A stretch of DNA of 64,000 nucleotides, from contig NC_133397.1 of the NCBI RefSeq assembly GCF_047511655.1, positions 122,601,308 through 122,665,307 on the forward strand. The letters run 5' to 3'. The translations under genes and the position numbers were made by a program. Positions within the stretch are counted from its first letter, which is position 1. Each line of letters begins with the position of its first letter. The notes beneath the pieces were generated by a model. That model was not told where the DNA came from. It made no database searches and saw nothing but the letters and a program-made list of their open reading frames with translations. This DNA comes from Castor canadensis (taxonomy: Eukaryota; Chordata; Mammalia; Rodentia; Castoridae). Below, in pieces: positions 1 to 12,500 of the stretch.

Positions 1-214
1 AGCCATGGCTTACGGGGAGCGTGGGCATCCCCGGTTCTCCGCCACAGCCAGAGAGGACGGCCTTGGAGACACTCCCCCGCCCGCGCCGGGAAAGCGGCTC
101 GCTCTTCCGCTCCCGCAGCTAGTCGTAAAGTGCGGTGAAAGCGCCGCGCTTTGCGGCACCGTGGGCGACGCCGGCGGCGTGGGCCCCGGCTCAGCGCGGA
201 TTTGCCTCTGGAGG
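1..214 (+). other. DPH5: Possible non-coding first exon of DPH5 ending at a GAGG|GTAGGC donor
   Basis: A donor-like site (GT at 215-216) lies in the CpG island, and a polypyrimidine tract ending in TGCAG lies at 391-395, just before the start codon. Together they would define a short 5' UTR intron of about 180 bases. This is inferred from site shape and from my recollection that mammalian DPH5 has an untranslated first exon. Other GT sites in the island could serve instead, or transcription could read straight through. Confidence 0.35.
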
Positions 215-300
215 GTAGGCTTCTCTACGGTCCTTTCGGCGGGTGACTGGGCCAAAGTGGTGGGGTTGTTTAAAACGCTCACGCCAGTCCCTACTCAAGA
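1..300 (+). promoter_or_regulatory. DPH5: CpG island covering the DPH5 promoter and 5' UTR start
   Basis: The first 300 bases are GC-rich and full of CpG dinucleotides, unlike the AT-rich DNA that follows, which is the usual look of a mammalian housekeeping promoter. A GC-box-like stretch lies near 75-90 and an ETS-like GCGGAAG reads on the - strand near 101-112. No TATA box is visible. The island is cut by the window edge, so the start site and any divergent partner upstream cannot be judged. Open frames inside it on both strands are a by-product of high GC and few stop codons. Confidence 0.75.
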
Positions 301-395
301 AGCGTGATTTAGGGTTCTCCAGCGTCACTCTTGCCATGTCTCGCTTCATCACCACTGTGGCTGACGTTGCTTTTCTTGTTCAATTGGTCCTGCAG

Positions 396-553
396 CCTCT
401 GTCCCCCTGAAGTTGGAAATGCTTTACCTCATCGGCTTAGGTCTGGGAGATGCCGAGGACATCACCGTCAAGGGCCTGGAAGTTGTTAGACGCTGCAGTC
501 GAGTGTACCTGGAAGCCTACACGTCAGTCCTGACTGTAGGGAAGGAAGCCCTG
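396..553 (+). CDS. DPH5: DPH5 first coding exon (CDS 419-553, residues 1-45)
   Basis: The ATG at 419 opens [17 protein letters not shown] and the exon ends in GKEAL at CTG 551-553. The 5' boundary at 396 follows a pyrimidine-rich tract and CAG, and is less sure than the rest. The downstream edge is ambiguous on site strength because three GT donors follow in a row (554, 558, 563). The first is chosen because it joins to the known GKEAL-EEFYG protein junction in phase 0. Confidence 0.93.
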
Positions 554-3500
554 GTAGGTGAGGTGAGCAAGGTTCCCCAGCCTCTTGGGAAGAAAACTGT
601 CCATCATCTGATTTCCAGGCAATAAAGCCGAACAGAATTTTTGTTCAAACCCTTCAAAGCATATCTCAGTCCATTAAGGAGCTGAGGAGTACAAAAGAGG
701 AAATCCTACACCAGACAAGTTACTTGGGAAGTGAAGTGGCTTATCCTATTTTATAAGTCTAAGGTGACTTTCTTCAGTATATAAAAAAGCTTAAGTTATT
801 TTACACTCCCTGGGGATTGTTATCAAAATCTCTGATTTCATGAGATAGCTAAGAATTCCTTTCTGAGTTGAGTGGTAATGAGTGAACACAGCATAAAGGA
901 GTTCGTTATGTATTTGAAATTGGAGTTTTGGTTCCAAAAGCCAAACTCCTGGGATTCCACTTAACAGGTCCAGCCACTCGCCCCTATATGCCAAATGAGG
1001 AGGCATGGTGAAGGGCAGAGAAAGAAGATTAATTACACACACTGTGGGACAAGGCAAAGTAACTGTTTCAGCCTATCTTCAGAGCCACATTCAAGTTATA
1101 GACATGAGCGTTAGCTTTAAAAAAATAGGACAGGGAACAAAAGTATGCATAAACAGTTCCGGTCACAGGTGTGTTCTGGTGGTCAGATTGATCAGGTGTG
1201 ACTTGGTTGACCATTATCTCAGTCCTTGTTCCTTGAGGGTTCTGGGGAAGTTATCGTTGTCATCACTTGAGAGGGGCAGTCTAGTTTCCAAGAAATAATT
1301 TCTCCTGCTCCAGGGTGCAGCCTATTGATATAGGTAATTACCCTCATTTGGAGGGTGGTCTGTCCTGCAAGTCTCTGCTGTTCCTTAGGGGTAGTTTCAG
1401 TCCTTCCTCATACAGATGTTATCACTTATTCCTGTCCTTTCTTGATTCCATGGTGGCTGCAGGAGAGAATGGCTCAGAGCAAAGCAAAAACAGATATGAA
1501 ATGGAGTCACAGATGCCAAGGTTTTTTTTTTTTTTTCTGTTTTTAGTTAATTCATGGGCTTAAGTAAGGAGTCAGTGCTTTTCAGCAAAAGTTGTTTAAG
1601 TGCTTCTTTTTTTTTTTTTTTTTGGTTGCACTGGGATTTGAACTCAGGGCCTCATGCTTGCTAGGCAGGCACTCTTACCACTTGAGCTACTCCAACAGCC
1701 CTGGGTACCTCTTACATATTCAGAAACCAAGCTGAAAGCTGCCCCCTTTGAAGTATTCCCATAGGGAGTAGTGGTCACCTTTCTGTATGCAACATGTCCA
1801 GAGAGAACTCTCCTAGTAGGGCTTATATTCCCACATGTATATGTAGAATGAGCCTGGGAATAAGAAACCAGAGGATTTGTTAGTGTTTTTTCACTTAGCT
1901 GGCCTTCAGAAATGTCTCAGTAAATTGTAGAGGGGAAGAGTCAATTTCAGGTTCATTGTCAAACTCCAAATGGAATACAGATTAAAATCACAAGACACCT
2001 GGACTTATTATGAGAGAAGGGAATAGGTTTCTAGAATTGTCTTTGTCAAGTCTTCCACACAAAAAAGGAGATCTACAGAATTTCTGGTCTCTGTCCTCTG
2101 AGATTCACAACCACAGAGTTCTGAAGGTCTCAGAGTTACTCTGAAATCTTGAAATAATTAAGGACTGTTTCTTGAATTCATCATGCCATGGAATAAAAGT
2201 TGTGTTTGATGAGCAGCTTTGATTTGTAGACCCCATTTCTTGGGTTTTCAGTCTTAAGATGAGATCAAAATGTCTAACCTCAAGATGGTGGAAATATTTG
2301 TCTCTAGTCAGTAATTAAGGAAAACAAGTGAATTTAAAACCATCTGATGGAGTAGAGACAGATAACAAGTCAGCAGTTTAATAGAATAAGGAGTTAGAGC
2401 AGGGCACAGAGGAAAGTTAGGGCATAGTTGGTGTTTTGCCCTGTTATGTGTCCTTGGACAGTTCCTTTTAGTTTTTTACTGTGTAAAATCTCCCTTATGG
2501 GTTCTTGGCTTAGTGCCTGGCACAAAAGCATTAGGAAATGTTTGTCACCAATGGGCATTTCCAACTTCTGAAGGTCAGTTTCTTCATTTGTTAAACGGAA
2601 ATAACCAAATGGAGGGTTACGTGGAGTTCTTTTAAGATGTGAATGTGCCTTGTAAATTTAAAAAATTTTTTGGCATATGTTAGAAAATAATGAGTTCATT
2701 ATATTTTCATACATGTGTATAATGTAGTTTGATCACACTCACCTCCCCCATTATCTTTTATTGTCTTCTCCCCCCCCCGCCCTCCCCCACCCCACTGGTC
2801 CCCTTCCTCTTCCCAAATAGTCCTCCTTTCACTTTCATGTCCTTTTTAAAAAATCTAGATTCCAGGGCAGGCGCTGGTGGTTAACATCTATAATCCCAGC
2901 TACTCAGGAGGCAGAGATCAGGAGGATCGTGGTTTGAAGCCAGTCTGGGCAAATAGTTCGTGAGATCCTAACTCGGAAAAAAACTATCACAATAAAGGCC
3001 TGGAGGAATGGCTCAAGGTGTAGACCCTGAGTTCACTCCAGTACCACACATACACACACATACACACAAATCTGGATTCTACATATGTGAGAAAACGTGA
3101 AATTTTGTCTTTCTGAGTCTGGCTTACTTCGCTTTAACGTGATGTTCTCCAGTTCTGTGTGTTTTCCTGCAAAGGACATGATTGTTTTATAAAAAAAAAA
3201 ATCATTGTGTTTACCCATTGATGGACACCTAGGCTAATTCAATCATGGCTGTTGTGACTAGTGCTTTGCAATAAAAATGAGTATGCAGGCAACTCTGTCG
3301 TATGCTGACTTTGATTTTTCAGGTATATACCCAAGATTGGTATTGTTGGATCATTTGGTAGTTCCATTTTTAGTTTTTGATGAACCTCCTTAATGATTTC
3401 CAGAGTGGTTGCACTAATTTACATTCCCACCAACAGTGTATAAGTGTTCCTTATTCCCCACATCCTCACCAGCATTTGTTGCTTTTTTTTTTTTTAAATG

Positions 3501-6500
3501 ATAGCCATTCTGACTGGGGTAATGTGGAAATGTAGTGTTTTTTTGGGGGGGGAGGTTATGGGAGGCTGGGGATTGAACCTGGGACCTCATGTTAACTACA
3601 TCCCCCATCCCTTTTTTTGTTATTAATTGTCAGTTTGCTTTGTTTTGTTTTTGAGATAAAGTCTTGCTAACTTTACCTGGACTAACCTGGAGCTTGGGAT
3701 CCTCCTGCCTATACCTCCCACTTAATGTCATTTTGATATCTGTTTCTCTGATAACCACAAGTGTTGAACACTTTTTCATGTTATTGGCCATTTGCACTTC
3801 TTTTTGAAAACTATCCATTCAGTGCATTTGCCTATTTATCTATTGATTGATTGATTGATTGATTTTGTTGGGACTGGGGTTTGAACTCAGGGCTTTGTGC
3901 TTGCAAATCAGGTGCTGTACTGAGCCACTTCTGTAGTCCCTTTTCCTCTGGTTATAATGGAGATGGGGGGTCTCATGAACTATTTGCCCAGCTGGCCTGG
4001 AACTCAATCCTCCCAAGTAGCTAGGATTATAGGCATGAGCCACCAGTGCTTGGTGCATTTGCTCAGTTATTGATTAGAATATTTTATTCTCTTGATGGTT
4101 AATTTTTTTGAGTTCTTTATATATTCTGCGTATTTTATCCCTTGTCTGATAAACAGTTGGCAAACATTGACTCTCATTCTGTAATCTGTCTTTTCCCTAT
4201 GGTAATTGTTTCTTTTGTTGTGCAGAAGCTTTGTAGTTGATGCAATTCAGTTTGTCACATTCTTGCTATTATTTCCTGAGCAATGGAGTCCTGTTTAGAA
4301 AGTCACAACCCATTCCTGTATCGTGAAGTGTTTTCCCTGTTTTCAAAGATTCAGGTCTTATGTTAAGGTCTTGATCCGTTTTTGTACAGGGTGAGGCATA
4401 GGAATCTAATGTACACATGGGTATCCAGTTTTCCCAGCACCATTTGTTAAAGAGGCTGCCTTTTTCCAACGTATCTTTTGACCCCAATGTTGAAAATCAA
4501 ATGGTTATAGTTGTGTGTGTCTATTTCTGGATATTCTGTTCTATTCCATTGGTCTGTGTGTTGTTTTTGGGCCAGTACCATGCTGGTTTTGTTACTGTGG
4601 CTCTAGCATAATTTGAAATCAAGGTATTATGATACTTACAGCATTGCTTTTTTTGGTCAGGATTGCTTTGGCTATTCTGGATCTTTTGTGCTTCCATATA
4701 GATTTTTTAGGATTATTTTTTTCTAATTATGTGGAGAATGTCATTGGAATTTTGGTTGGGATTGCAACTGTACTTTGCTGTCAATAATATAGCCATTTTT
4801 ACAGTTTTCTACTGATCATTAACAGGGGAAATCTTTCCATCTTCTAGTGTCTTTTTCAATTTCTTTCTTCAGTGTTTTATAGTTTTTGTTGTAGAGACTG
4901 TTTACCTCCTTAGTTAAGTTTATTCCTAGGCATCATATTTTTGAGGCTATTGTCAGTGGGTTTTTCTGATTTCTCTCTCAGCATGTTCCTCACTGGTATT
5001 AGAAAATCTACTGAATTTTGTGTGTTGGTATTGTACTTTGCTGGAAAGTATTTATCAGACCTATGAGTTTTCTGGTAGCTTATTTAGGGACTTTTTATGT
5101 AAAGGATCATATCATCTGCAAATAGGGTAATTCGACTTCTTTTTTTCCTATTGTGTCCCTTTTATTGTTTTTCCTCTTGCCTTATGTCATTCCTTGACGT
5201 ATCTCATTCCTGATTTTGCAGGAAATACTTTCAGTTTTGTCCCAGTTGGTATAATGTTGGCTATAGGTTTGTCATATATAGCTGTAAAGTATGATTTTCT
5301 CTTGTTAGTTTCTTCAGGGATTTTATCATGAAGGGATGTTGTTTTGTCAAAGGTCTTTTCTGCATCTATTGAAATTATCGTGATTTTTTTCATTATTGTA
5401 CTTACGTGCTATATTAGGTTTATTGATTTATATATGCTGAACCATCTTTGCATTCCTGCAGTGAAGCCATTTGGTCATGGTGTTAAATCTTTTTAGCGTG
5501 ATGTTGAACTCAGTTTGCAAGTATTTTATTGAGGGTTTTTGCCTCCATGTTTATTAGGAAATTGGTCTGTGGTTGTCTTTTGTTGTGTTCTTACCTGGTT
5601 TTGATATTAGGCTAATACTGACTTCATAGAATGAGTTTAGACCTGTTCCATCCCTTTCTATTTCATGGAATAATTTGAGGAGCATTGGTATTAGTTCCTA
5701 TTGAAAATGTTGGTAGAACTTGGCACTGATATGTCTGGATGTGGGCTTTTCTTTGTTGGAGATTCTTTATTAGTCCTTTAATATATTCATTATAGGTGGG
5801 TATGGGTTGTTTAAATCCTCTAGGTTCAATTTTGTTATGTCATATGTATCCAGGAATTTATACATTTCTGCTGGATTTTCCAGTTTATTGGAATTAAGTT
5901 TTTAAAATGTTTCCAAATGATCCCTGGATTTCAGAGGTGTCTGTTGTGATGTCCCTTTTCTTGTTGCTCATTTTATAATTTGGGTCTTCTATCTCTTTTG
6001 GTTAGTTTAGCTAAGAGTTTGTCAATCTTTTTCTTTTCAAAGAACCAACTCTTTGTTTTATTGATCCTCACATTCTTCTTTTTATCTCCATTTCGTTAAT
6101 TTCTACTATGATTTCTACTACTTAGTTCTGCCTGTTAATTTTGAGTTTGTTTTTTTCTTGTTTTTCTAAGACCTGGAGAGCCATCATCATTTTTTAAAGA
6201 GCCCTGTGAATTTTTAATGTAGCCACCTGTATCTATAAACTTCTGTCTTTGTACTTACTGCCTTTGTCATGTACCAAAGGTTCTGGTAAACTTTTTCATT
6301 TTCATTTGATTCTAGAATTTAAAAAAAAATTCCCTCAATTTCTTTAATGATCCACTGATTATTCAAACATGTGTTGTTTAATCTCCATGTGTTTTGTATT
6401 GATTATGCAGTTTCTCTTGCTATGTATTTCTGTTTTTTCTACATTATGATCTGATAAAATGTAAGAAATTATTTCAGGTATTTTTGGATTTATTAAGACT

Positions 6501-9500
6501 TTTGGTCTGGAGGCATGGCTGAACTGGTAGAGTGCCAGCCTGACAAGCATAAGCACCACATAAATTTTTTTTTTAAAAGACTTGCTTTATGTCCTAAAAT
6601 GTAATCTATTTTGATAAAAGTTCCATGGACTGTTGAGAAGCATGTAAATTCAGCAGCTGTTTTATAGAATGTTGTCTGTTAAGTCCGTTTGTTCTGCTGT
6701 AAAGGTCCCTTATTGATTTTTTTGTCTGAATTATCTATTGATGTGAGGATGTAGGGTTTTGAAGCCACTCACTAGTATAGTATCTGAACCTTTCAGTCCC
6801 TTTATGTCCAGAAGTGTTTGTTTTATGAAATTTGACACACCAGTGTTTGGTACATACTTACTTATTTTGAGGCACTGGGATTTGAACTCAGGGCCTTATG
6901 CTTGCTAGGCAGGCACTGTTACAGCTTGAGCCACTCTGGCAGCCCTGGTACATATGTATTTATGATTTGTTCTATCGTCTTGATGGAGTGTTCCCTTTGA
7001 CCTTCTTTTATCCTTTCTGACTAATTTTGGCTTGAGGTTGGCTTTGTCAGCTATGAGTATATTGTCTTCCATCCTTTCATTTTTCTGTCTGTGTGTGTCT
7101 TTGCCCGTGAGGTCAGTTTCATGCAACAGCATTGAAATGTTAAAACTGTTTACATTTAGGGTGATTATGGAGAAGTATGTACTAGTTTATCCCTTCTCCA
7201 TTTTAGAGGTTTGCTGTTTATGAATTTAATAATGTTTGCTTCTTCCCTAATTCTCATGTCTGTCTGCTCTTCTACTGAGATCAGTCTTTTCTTCTTTCAT
7301 GAGCACCTTGCTGAATCACATCCCTTGCCTTAAGTGAATCATTTCTGGGCTAAAGTAAGGTATGAATAAATTCATGCTTTATATTGCCCAGTAAAATTTC
7401 AGAGTCCCTTTCTCTTCAACTGCCTTCTTCCTTCTCTTCATTCCTGGTTTCTTATTAAAACAAATATTAGAAATTATTGACACATGCTTACATTCCTATA
7501 TGAGATCTGGCCTCACTATACATAGCTGTTTCACAGTGAAAAAATGGAAAATTCAATTTTCTGCAATGAACGTGTGCTTTTGTTTGTCAATAGTCAAACA
7601 ATATGTAAGGCACATGTGGATTTTGCTAAAGAAATCTGAAATTTGTCTGCTTCTACATTGAAAGTTGTTGTTTTCAAATTGCCAAGCAAGCAGTATTACT
7701 TATATATTCTGTACTAAAATGTAATTAATCTAGAGAGAGTAAATCTAAGTATGTAGTCTAGTTTTGATATATGCAACATGAATTTCTTTGGGTACTTTCT
7801 GTGGTAAATCATGATCTTGTATGCCTGTTTGGTAGAATGCATCTGTGTGCATTATGCAGAGATGCATAAGGGATGGTGTTTGTTCACAAGTGGCTCATGC
7901 TTCATCTGCATTATTCCCAGGAAAACTTAAATAATAATGGAAAATTTAAGTAACAATCCATAACAGTAGTTGAAGGAATAAATTGTCAGGTTATAAACAT
8001 ATAAAAGAATTGAGATGTTCTTATCTAAACTGATACTCTTGCTTTCACCAACCAAGTGGTAGAAGCTGTCCTCTGTGAAATAATGACTAGTTATAACTAT
8101 TGAAGTACATGTGTGAGAGAAGATCTCATCAGGATGTGGTGATCAGGAGATGCAATGGTCAGGTAGAACCTGAGCACTTTAAAGTAGTGAGACCCAGGCT
8201 CAGTGACTGTGTGCTCGTCTAGCATGTCTGAGACTCCAACTTTGAAAAAATAAAAATAAAACAGTGAGTGCCAAACTTTTTGGGCTCTCTTAAGTAGAAA
8301 TTAAATGGTTAACTGGGCACCAGTGGCTCACACCTGTAATCCTAGCCACTCAGGAGGCAGAGATCAGGAGGATTGTGGTTCAAGGCCAGCCTGGGTAAAT
8401 AGTTCGTGAGACCCTAACTCGCCTTGAAAATACCCATCACAAAATTGGGCTTGTGGAGTGGCTCAAGGAGTTCAAACCCCAGTACTGCCAAAAAAAAAAA
8501 AAAAAAAGAGAGAAGAAAAGAAATGTTAATATTGTTTGCCACTGCAGGGTAGATGGAGGAAGTTTCTCACAGCCAGAGGAGACTAACTGGAGCCCCACTT
8601 GCAAGCAACATAGTCACTAACCTTCTCCTAGTTATACCCCATTCATAACAAATATAGGTTTCTCCAACCAGCACTGTGCCTGTGACCTTGAGCAGCCAGT
8701 TCGTTCCTGTGCTCTGTTTCTTGTCTGTACAATGGGAATTAAAATGGTGCCCAGCTCCGACTGAGGTAAAGATTAAATGAATCCAGATGCAGTTTTTAAA
8801 GCAGCTCCTAATCAGGATTCTTAGTGTAAGTATATTAGTACAAATATTGTTATTATAGATAAGACTTGTTAAAGGGAAGAGAAAGAGCTTTCTCCCCTGA
8901 AGGAAAGCTATTCGTGAGCAAAAGCATGGAGGAGGAAAGCACAACATTTGCTTTATTTGTTGTTGTGCTTTACTGAAACAACTTTTATATCTGTTCCCTG
9001 TCTTCTCTTCCTGACTTACATCATCTGAATACCAGCTCCCTTATTACCTTGTTGTCTTCCTGACCAACTGCTTTGGATTAAGACCCAGAAAACAGGAGAA
9101 AGGACAGGAAAGAACTTCACATTTAGAAAAATGAGGTCCTGAATTATTGTTGCTTTACATATGCCCTTAAATCTGAGTCTGTCTTCCCTACAATCTTAGA
9201 AAGTGACTTGGAAGAAGAGGCCCTTTTCCTATTCAGTGTTACTCCATCTAGATGTGTTTTTATAAACCTTGCATCAAGTATCCTTTTGTTCATCCTTCTC
9301 TCTTCCTGAGCATTCAGCATTCTTAAAAGTCTCCTTTTAAACCTCTTTTCTCCATTCTTATTATTTATCTAATCCAAAGCTTAGATGAAAAAGTACACCT
9401 GCATTATCTTTACTTCCATTCGTGTCTCTTACCTATGGGCCAACTTCCATTTTTGAGAAATACTTTTCTATTTTTGAACACTTCTTTCTGAGCTGAGACT

Positions 9501-12500
9501 CTGGAGGCTAGTTATGAATTCTTACCTGGGTTACCTCTCAATGCAGTTGACCACCCTTCTATGTCTTTCTTAGTTTTACTCCTGTGTTTCCATTTTCCTC
9601 AGTCCCCTTTGAAAGATCCTTATTTCTGTTCTTTAAATGTTGCTATTTTTAAAAGATTTTGTTCTCTTATTTACTTCTACCTACTACTTTGAGCCTCTGT
9701 TCTAGTTGTTGATTAGGTAATCCATTACATGGTTTGAAATTCAAAAAGTATTGATACATGAATACATCAAAAGATTTCTGTTTTATTTCCTCTTCTTGGA
9801 GGCAATCACTAGTAATTTATTACATATCCTTCCAGAAATACCCTGTCCTAAATAATTACTGCCTATTTAAAGCAAGACCAAATTTTGACTTTTACCTTCA
9901 TTTTCATGAATGCAGATGATTAAGGCTCATATTGTACAAAAATTGGTTCTCAGTCCCTGGAAAATACATAATCCAAATTAATTTTTTTTCACTTTTGGTG
10001 GTTCTGGAGGTTGAACCCAGGGCCTCAAGCTTGGTGAGCAAGTGTTCTATCACTTGAGCCACTCCCTAGCTATTTTTGCTTTAGTTTTTTTTCAGGTAGG
10101 ACCTTAATGATTTTGCCTGGGGTCCAACCTCAGACCACAATCTTTCCACATACTGCCTCCATTGTAGCTGGGATCACAGGTGTGAGCTGTCATGCCTGGC
10201 TCATTGATTGAAATGGGGTTTTGTTTGCTTTTTGCCTGAGTGGCCTCAAACCATGTTCCTGGTCTTCACTGCCTTAGTAGCTGGGGCCATTCAGAGATGA
10301 AGTGGCCTCTCTACCTCTGCCTCCCAAGTAGCTGGGATGACAGGCAAGCACCACAATGCCTGGCTTATTGATTGAGATACGATCTTGCTAACTTTTTGCT
10401 TGAGCTGGTCTCAAACTGTGTTTCTCAGTCTACCTCCTTCCTGAGTATTGGGGTTATAGGCATGAGCCAACACACCTGACCTCTTTTTTACATTTGAGAA
10501 ATAGATTTTAGTTAAGTATTAGTAAATAATGATCAGAGTTAGAACTATCGCATTTATCTTTGGATGTTTAATCATTTGTTCATTTGCTCATTTGTTTGAC
10601 AAATGTTACTGGGTGCTGGATGTTCTCCCACTACAAAAGTCCTTACAAATTTTAAGAACTCAAACTTCTCCATATGTAAGAAGCAGTGTTATTTATCTGT
10701 GCATGCACTTTCACCTCATTTGAATCGGATTAATGTTCTTGCACAATGGCCTTAACTGGTGCCACATGAACACTAGCTCACCAGCTCGCTCTCCAGTGTT
10801 GGTTCTCTAGAGTTGAGCTCCAGAAGACTTATTCACAAAGCAGTTTGTTGGAAACTTCCTGTATATTTAGAATTTAGAATTCTGCCTTCTTAGCTGGAAC
10901 AAGGGAATACAACTTAAGTTTGTATTATGTAGGAATGCTCACTGGTTTTAAAAACAACTAAATCACACTTTTCTGTTATTTCTTATTGATGTTGCTTTTT
11001 ATTTTAGCCAAGGTACCATGGATTTTCCCATAGGAAATTTAAGGAAACCTGAACTACCATGTATGTTAATCACTATTGTTTAATATATTCTGTATTAATC
11101 ATGCTTCTGAAGTAGAGCTCATACATGCATATTTTCTGTTCATCCTATAATGTTCTGCCTTGTCTGTTAGAGCCAAATTTAGAGGTATCAGATGTTAAGA
11201 GGTGGGCCTCCTCTTGGGATATTAAGATAGCCCCAAAGACAGAGTTTAATTGCAACATGATATAGAGTGCTGGCTCGCTGATGAGTTGTATTCAATGATC
11301 TGTGTTTGAATGATTGCCAAGATTTGCAACAGCTCCAAACAAAGATTGTTTTTTGATGTGGGTGTGAGTGTGTAAATGGTCACCTGCTGTCTCTTATTTT
11401 GATATTGAACTTGAATCTGTAGGAAGAGTTTTATGGAAGAAAATTAATTCTTGCTGATAGAGAAGAAGTGGAACAAGAAGCAGATAATATTTTAAAGGAT
11501 GCTGATATCAGTGACGTTGCATTCCTTGTGGTTGGCGACCCATTTGGGTAAGTCAAAGAAGACATTTTGTGTTAGTTATGTATTTATTTAGTTATAGCTA
11601 AATTTATTTTAGTTAGTTATATATATCAATAATAATTATTCTGTTACATTTAAAACTTCCCTTCCAGGTCCTGATAAGTTACTCTGTCTACCTAAACTCT
11701 ATCTAAAATTTCATAGTTTATGTCAGGTGAGATGACACACACCTGTAATCCCACCACTCAGGAGAGTGAGGGAGGAGAATCAAAAGTTCACGGCCAGTCT
11801 GGGCTACATAATAGTGAATTCAAAACCATCATGGGCTGCATAAGTGGGACCCTGTCTCAAAATGAGAAAAACAAGTAAATAAAGATTTCATAGTTTAAAG
11901 TTTCATTGTCTTTGATGAAGAAAATCTCTTTCCTAAAGATATCATAAGTATCACTACATTACCTAGTGTCAGTTCTAGAGTCTATTTCTTTGATTCTGTC
12001 AGTTCTTTTTGGAAGATCATGTCAGACATCGATGCTCTAACTATTGTATCGTTATTAAATAGCATCTGCCATTTGCTACAGATAATTGCAAGCATCCTTG
12101 ACTTCCTTTGTTCTAGGCTTTTTTCCTTTTTTAATCATCTAAGATTTGGCAATGCTGCTGTCACTTCACTTGCCTTGAACTTATCATTTATCAGGCCTCT
12201 GATTTCAATTTCTTATATCCATTGGGAGCTCTGTTCTTTTTCATTATGAAGAAAATGGGCTTCTCCTTGTCTAGCCAAGCATCATCAATCTCTAGTGTCA
12301 GCCACACAGCAGAGTTCTTTGTTTGCAGCTGATCACCCAAGATTTATGTCACAGATTTAAAGAACATAAGGACAATTAAATCAAGATGAGCCCACCATCA
12401 AGGATGTTTCTCAAAACAATAGAGTTATGTGTGCATGTGTCTGTCACAAAGAAAGTAATTTATGTCAATATGAAGAGCCAGAGAGCCTGTATCATTATTA

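Larger units (their letters stand above)
2650..7300 (-). mobile_element. L1 retrotransposon, 5'-truncated and decayed, antisense in DPH5 intron 1
   Basis: Read on the - strand, this is the 3' part of a LINE-1: ORF2 followed by its 3' UTR at the low-coordinate end. A fragment at 5187-5393 reads [12 protein letters not shown] and IYDKPIANI, typical of the reverse-transcriptase domain, and the catalytic F-A-D-D motif is legible at 5111-5122. The 3' UTR has the purine-rich tract of L1s (C-rich on the + strand, 2770-2797). ORF2 is split by stops, frameshifts and inserted SINEs, so no active protein is expected. The left limit is an AT-rich stretch near 2650. The right limit near 7300 is where the L1-like wording fades, and is approximate. 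ORF1 and the 5' UTR are absent. Confidence 0.88.
554..11422 (+). other. DPH5: DPH5 intron 1 (10.9 kb)
   Basis: Bounded by GTAGGT and CTGTAG. It holds an antisense L1 with nested SINEs (2650-7300), further SINEs near 1.6, 8.3 and 10.0-10.5 kb, a MIR near 8.7 kb and L2-like or L1M-like old sequence near 9.3-9.9 kb. I see nothing recognisable in 780-1600, 1710-2640, 7350-8300 or 10500-11400. Confidence 0.85.

Noticed and set aside
1-307. Open frames of 90-100 codons on both strands of the CpG island
   Set aside because: High GC removes stop codons; neither translation resembles a protein and DPH5 starts at 419.
8567-8947. 126-codon open frame on the - strand
   Set aside because: It covers a MIR read backwards; no protein similarity recognised.
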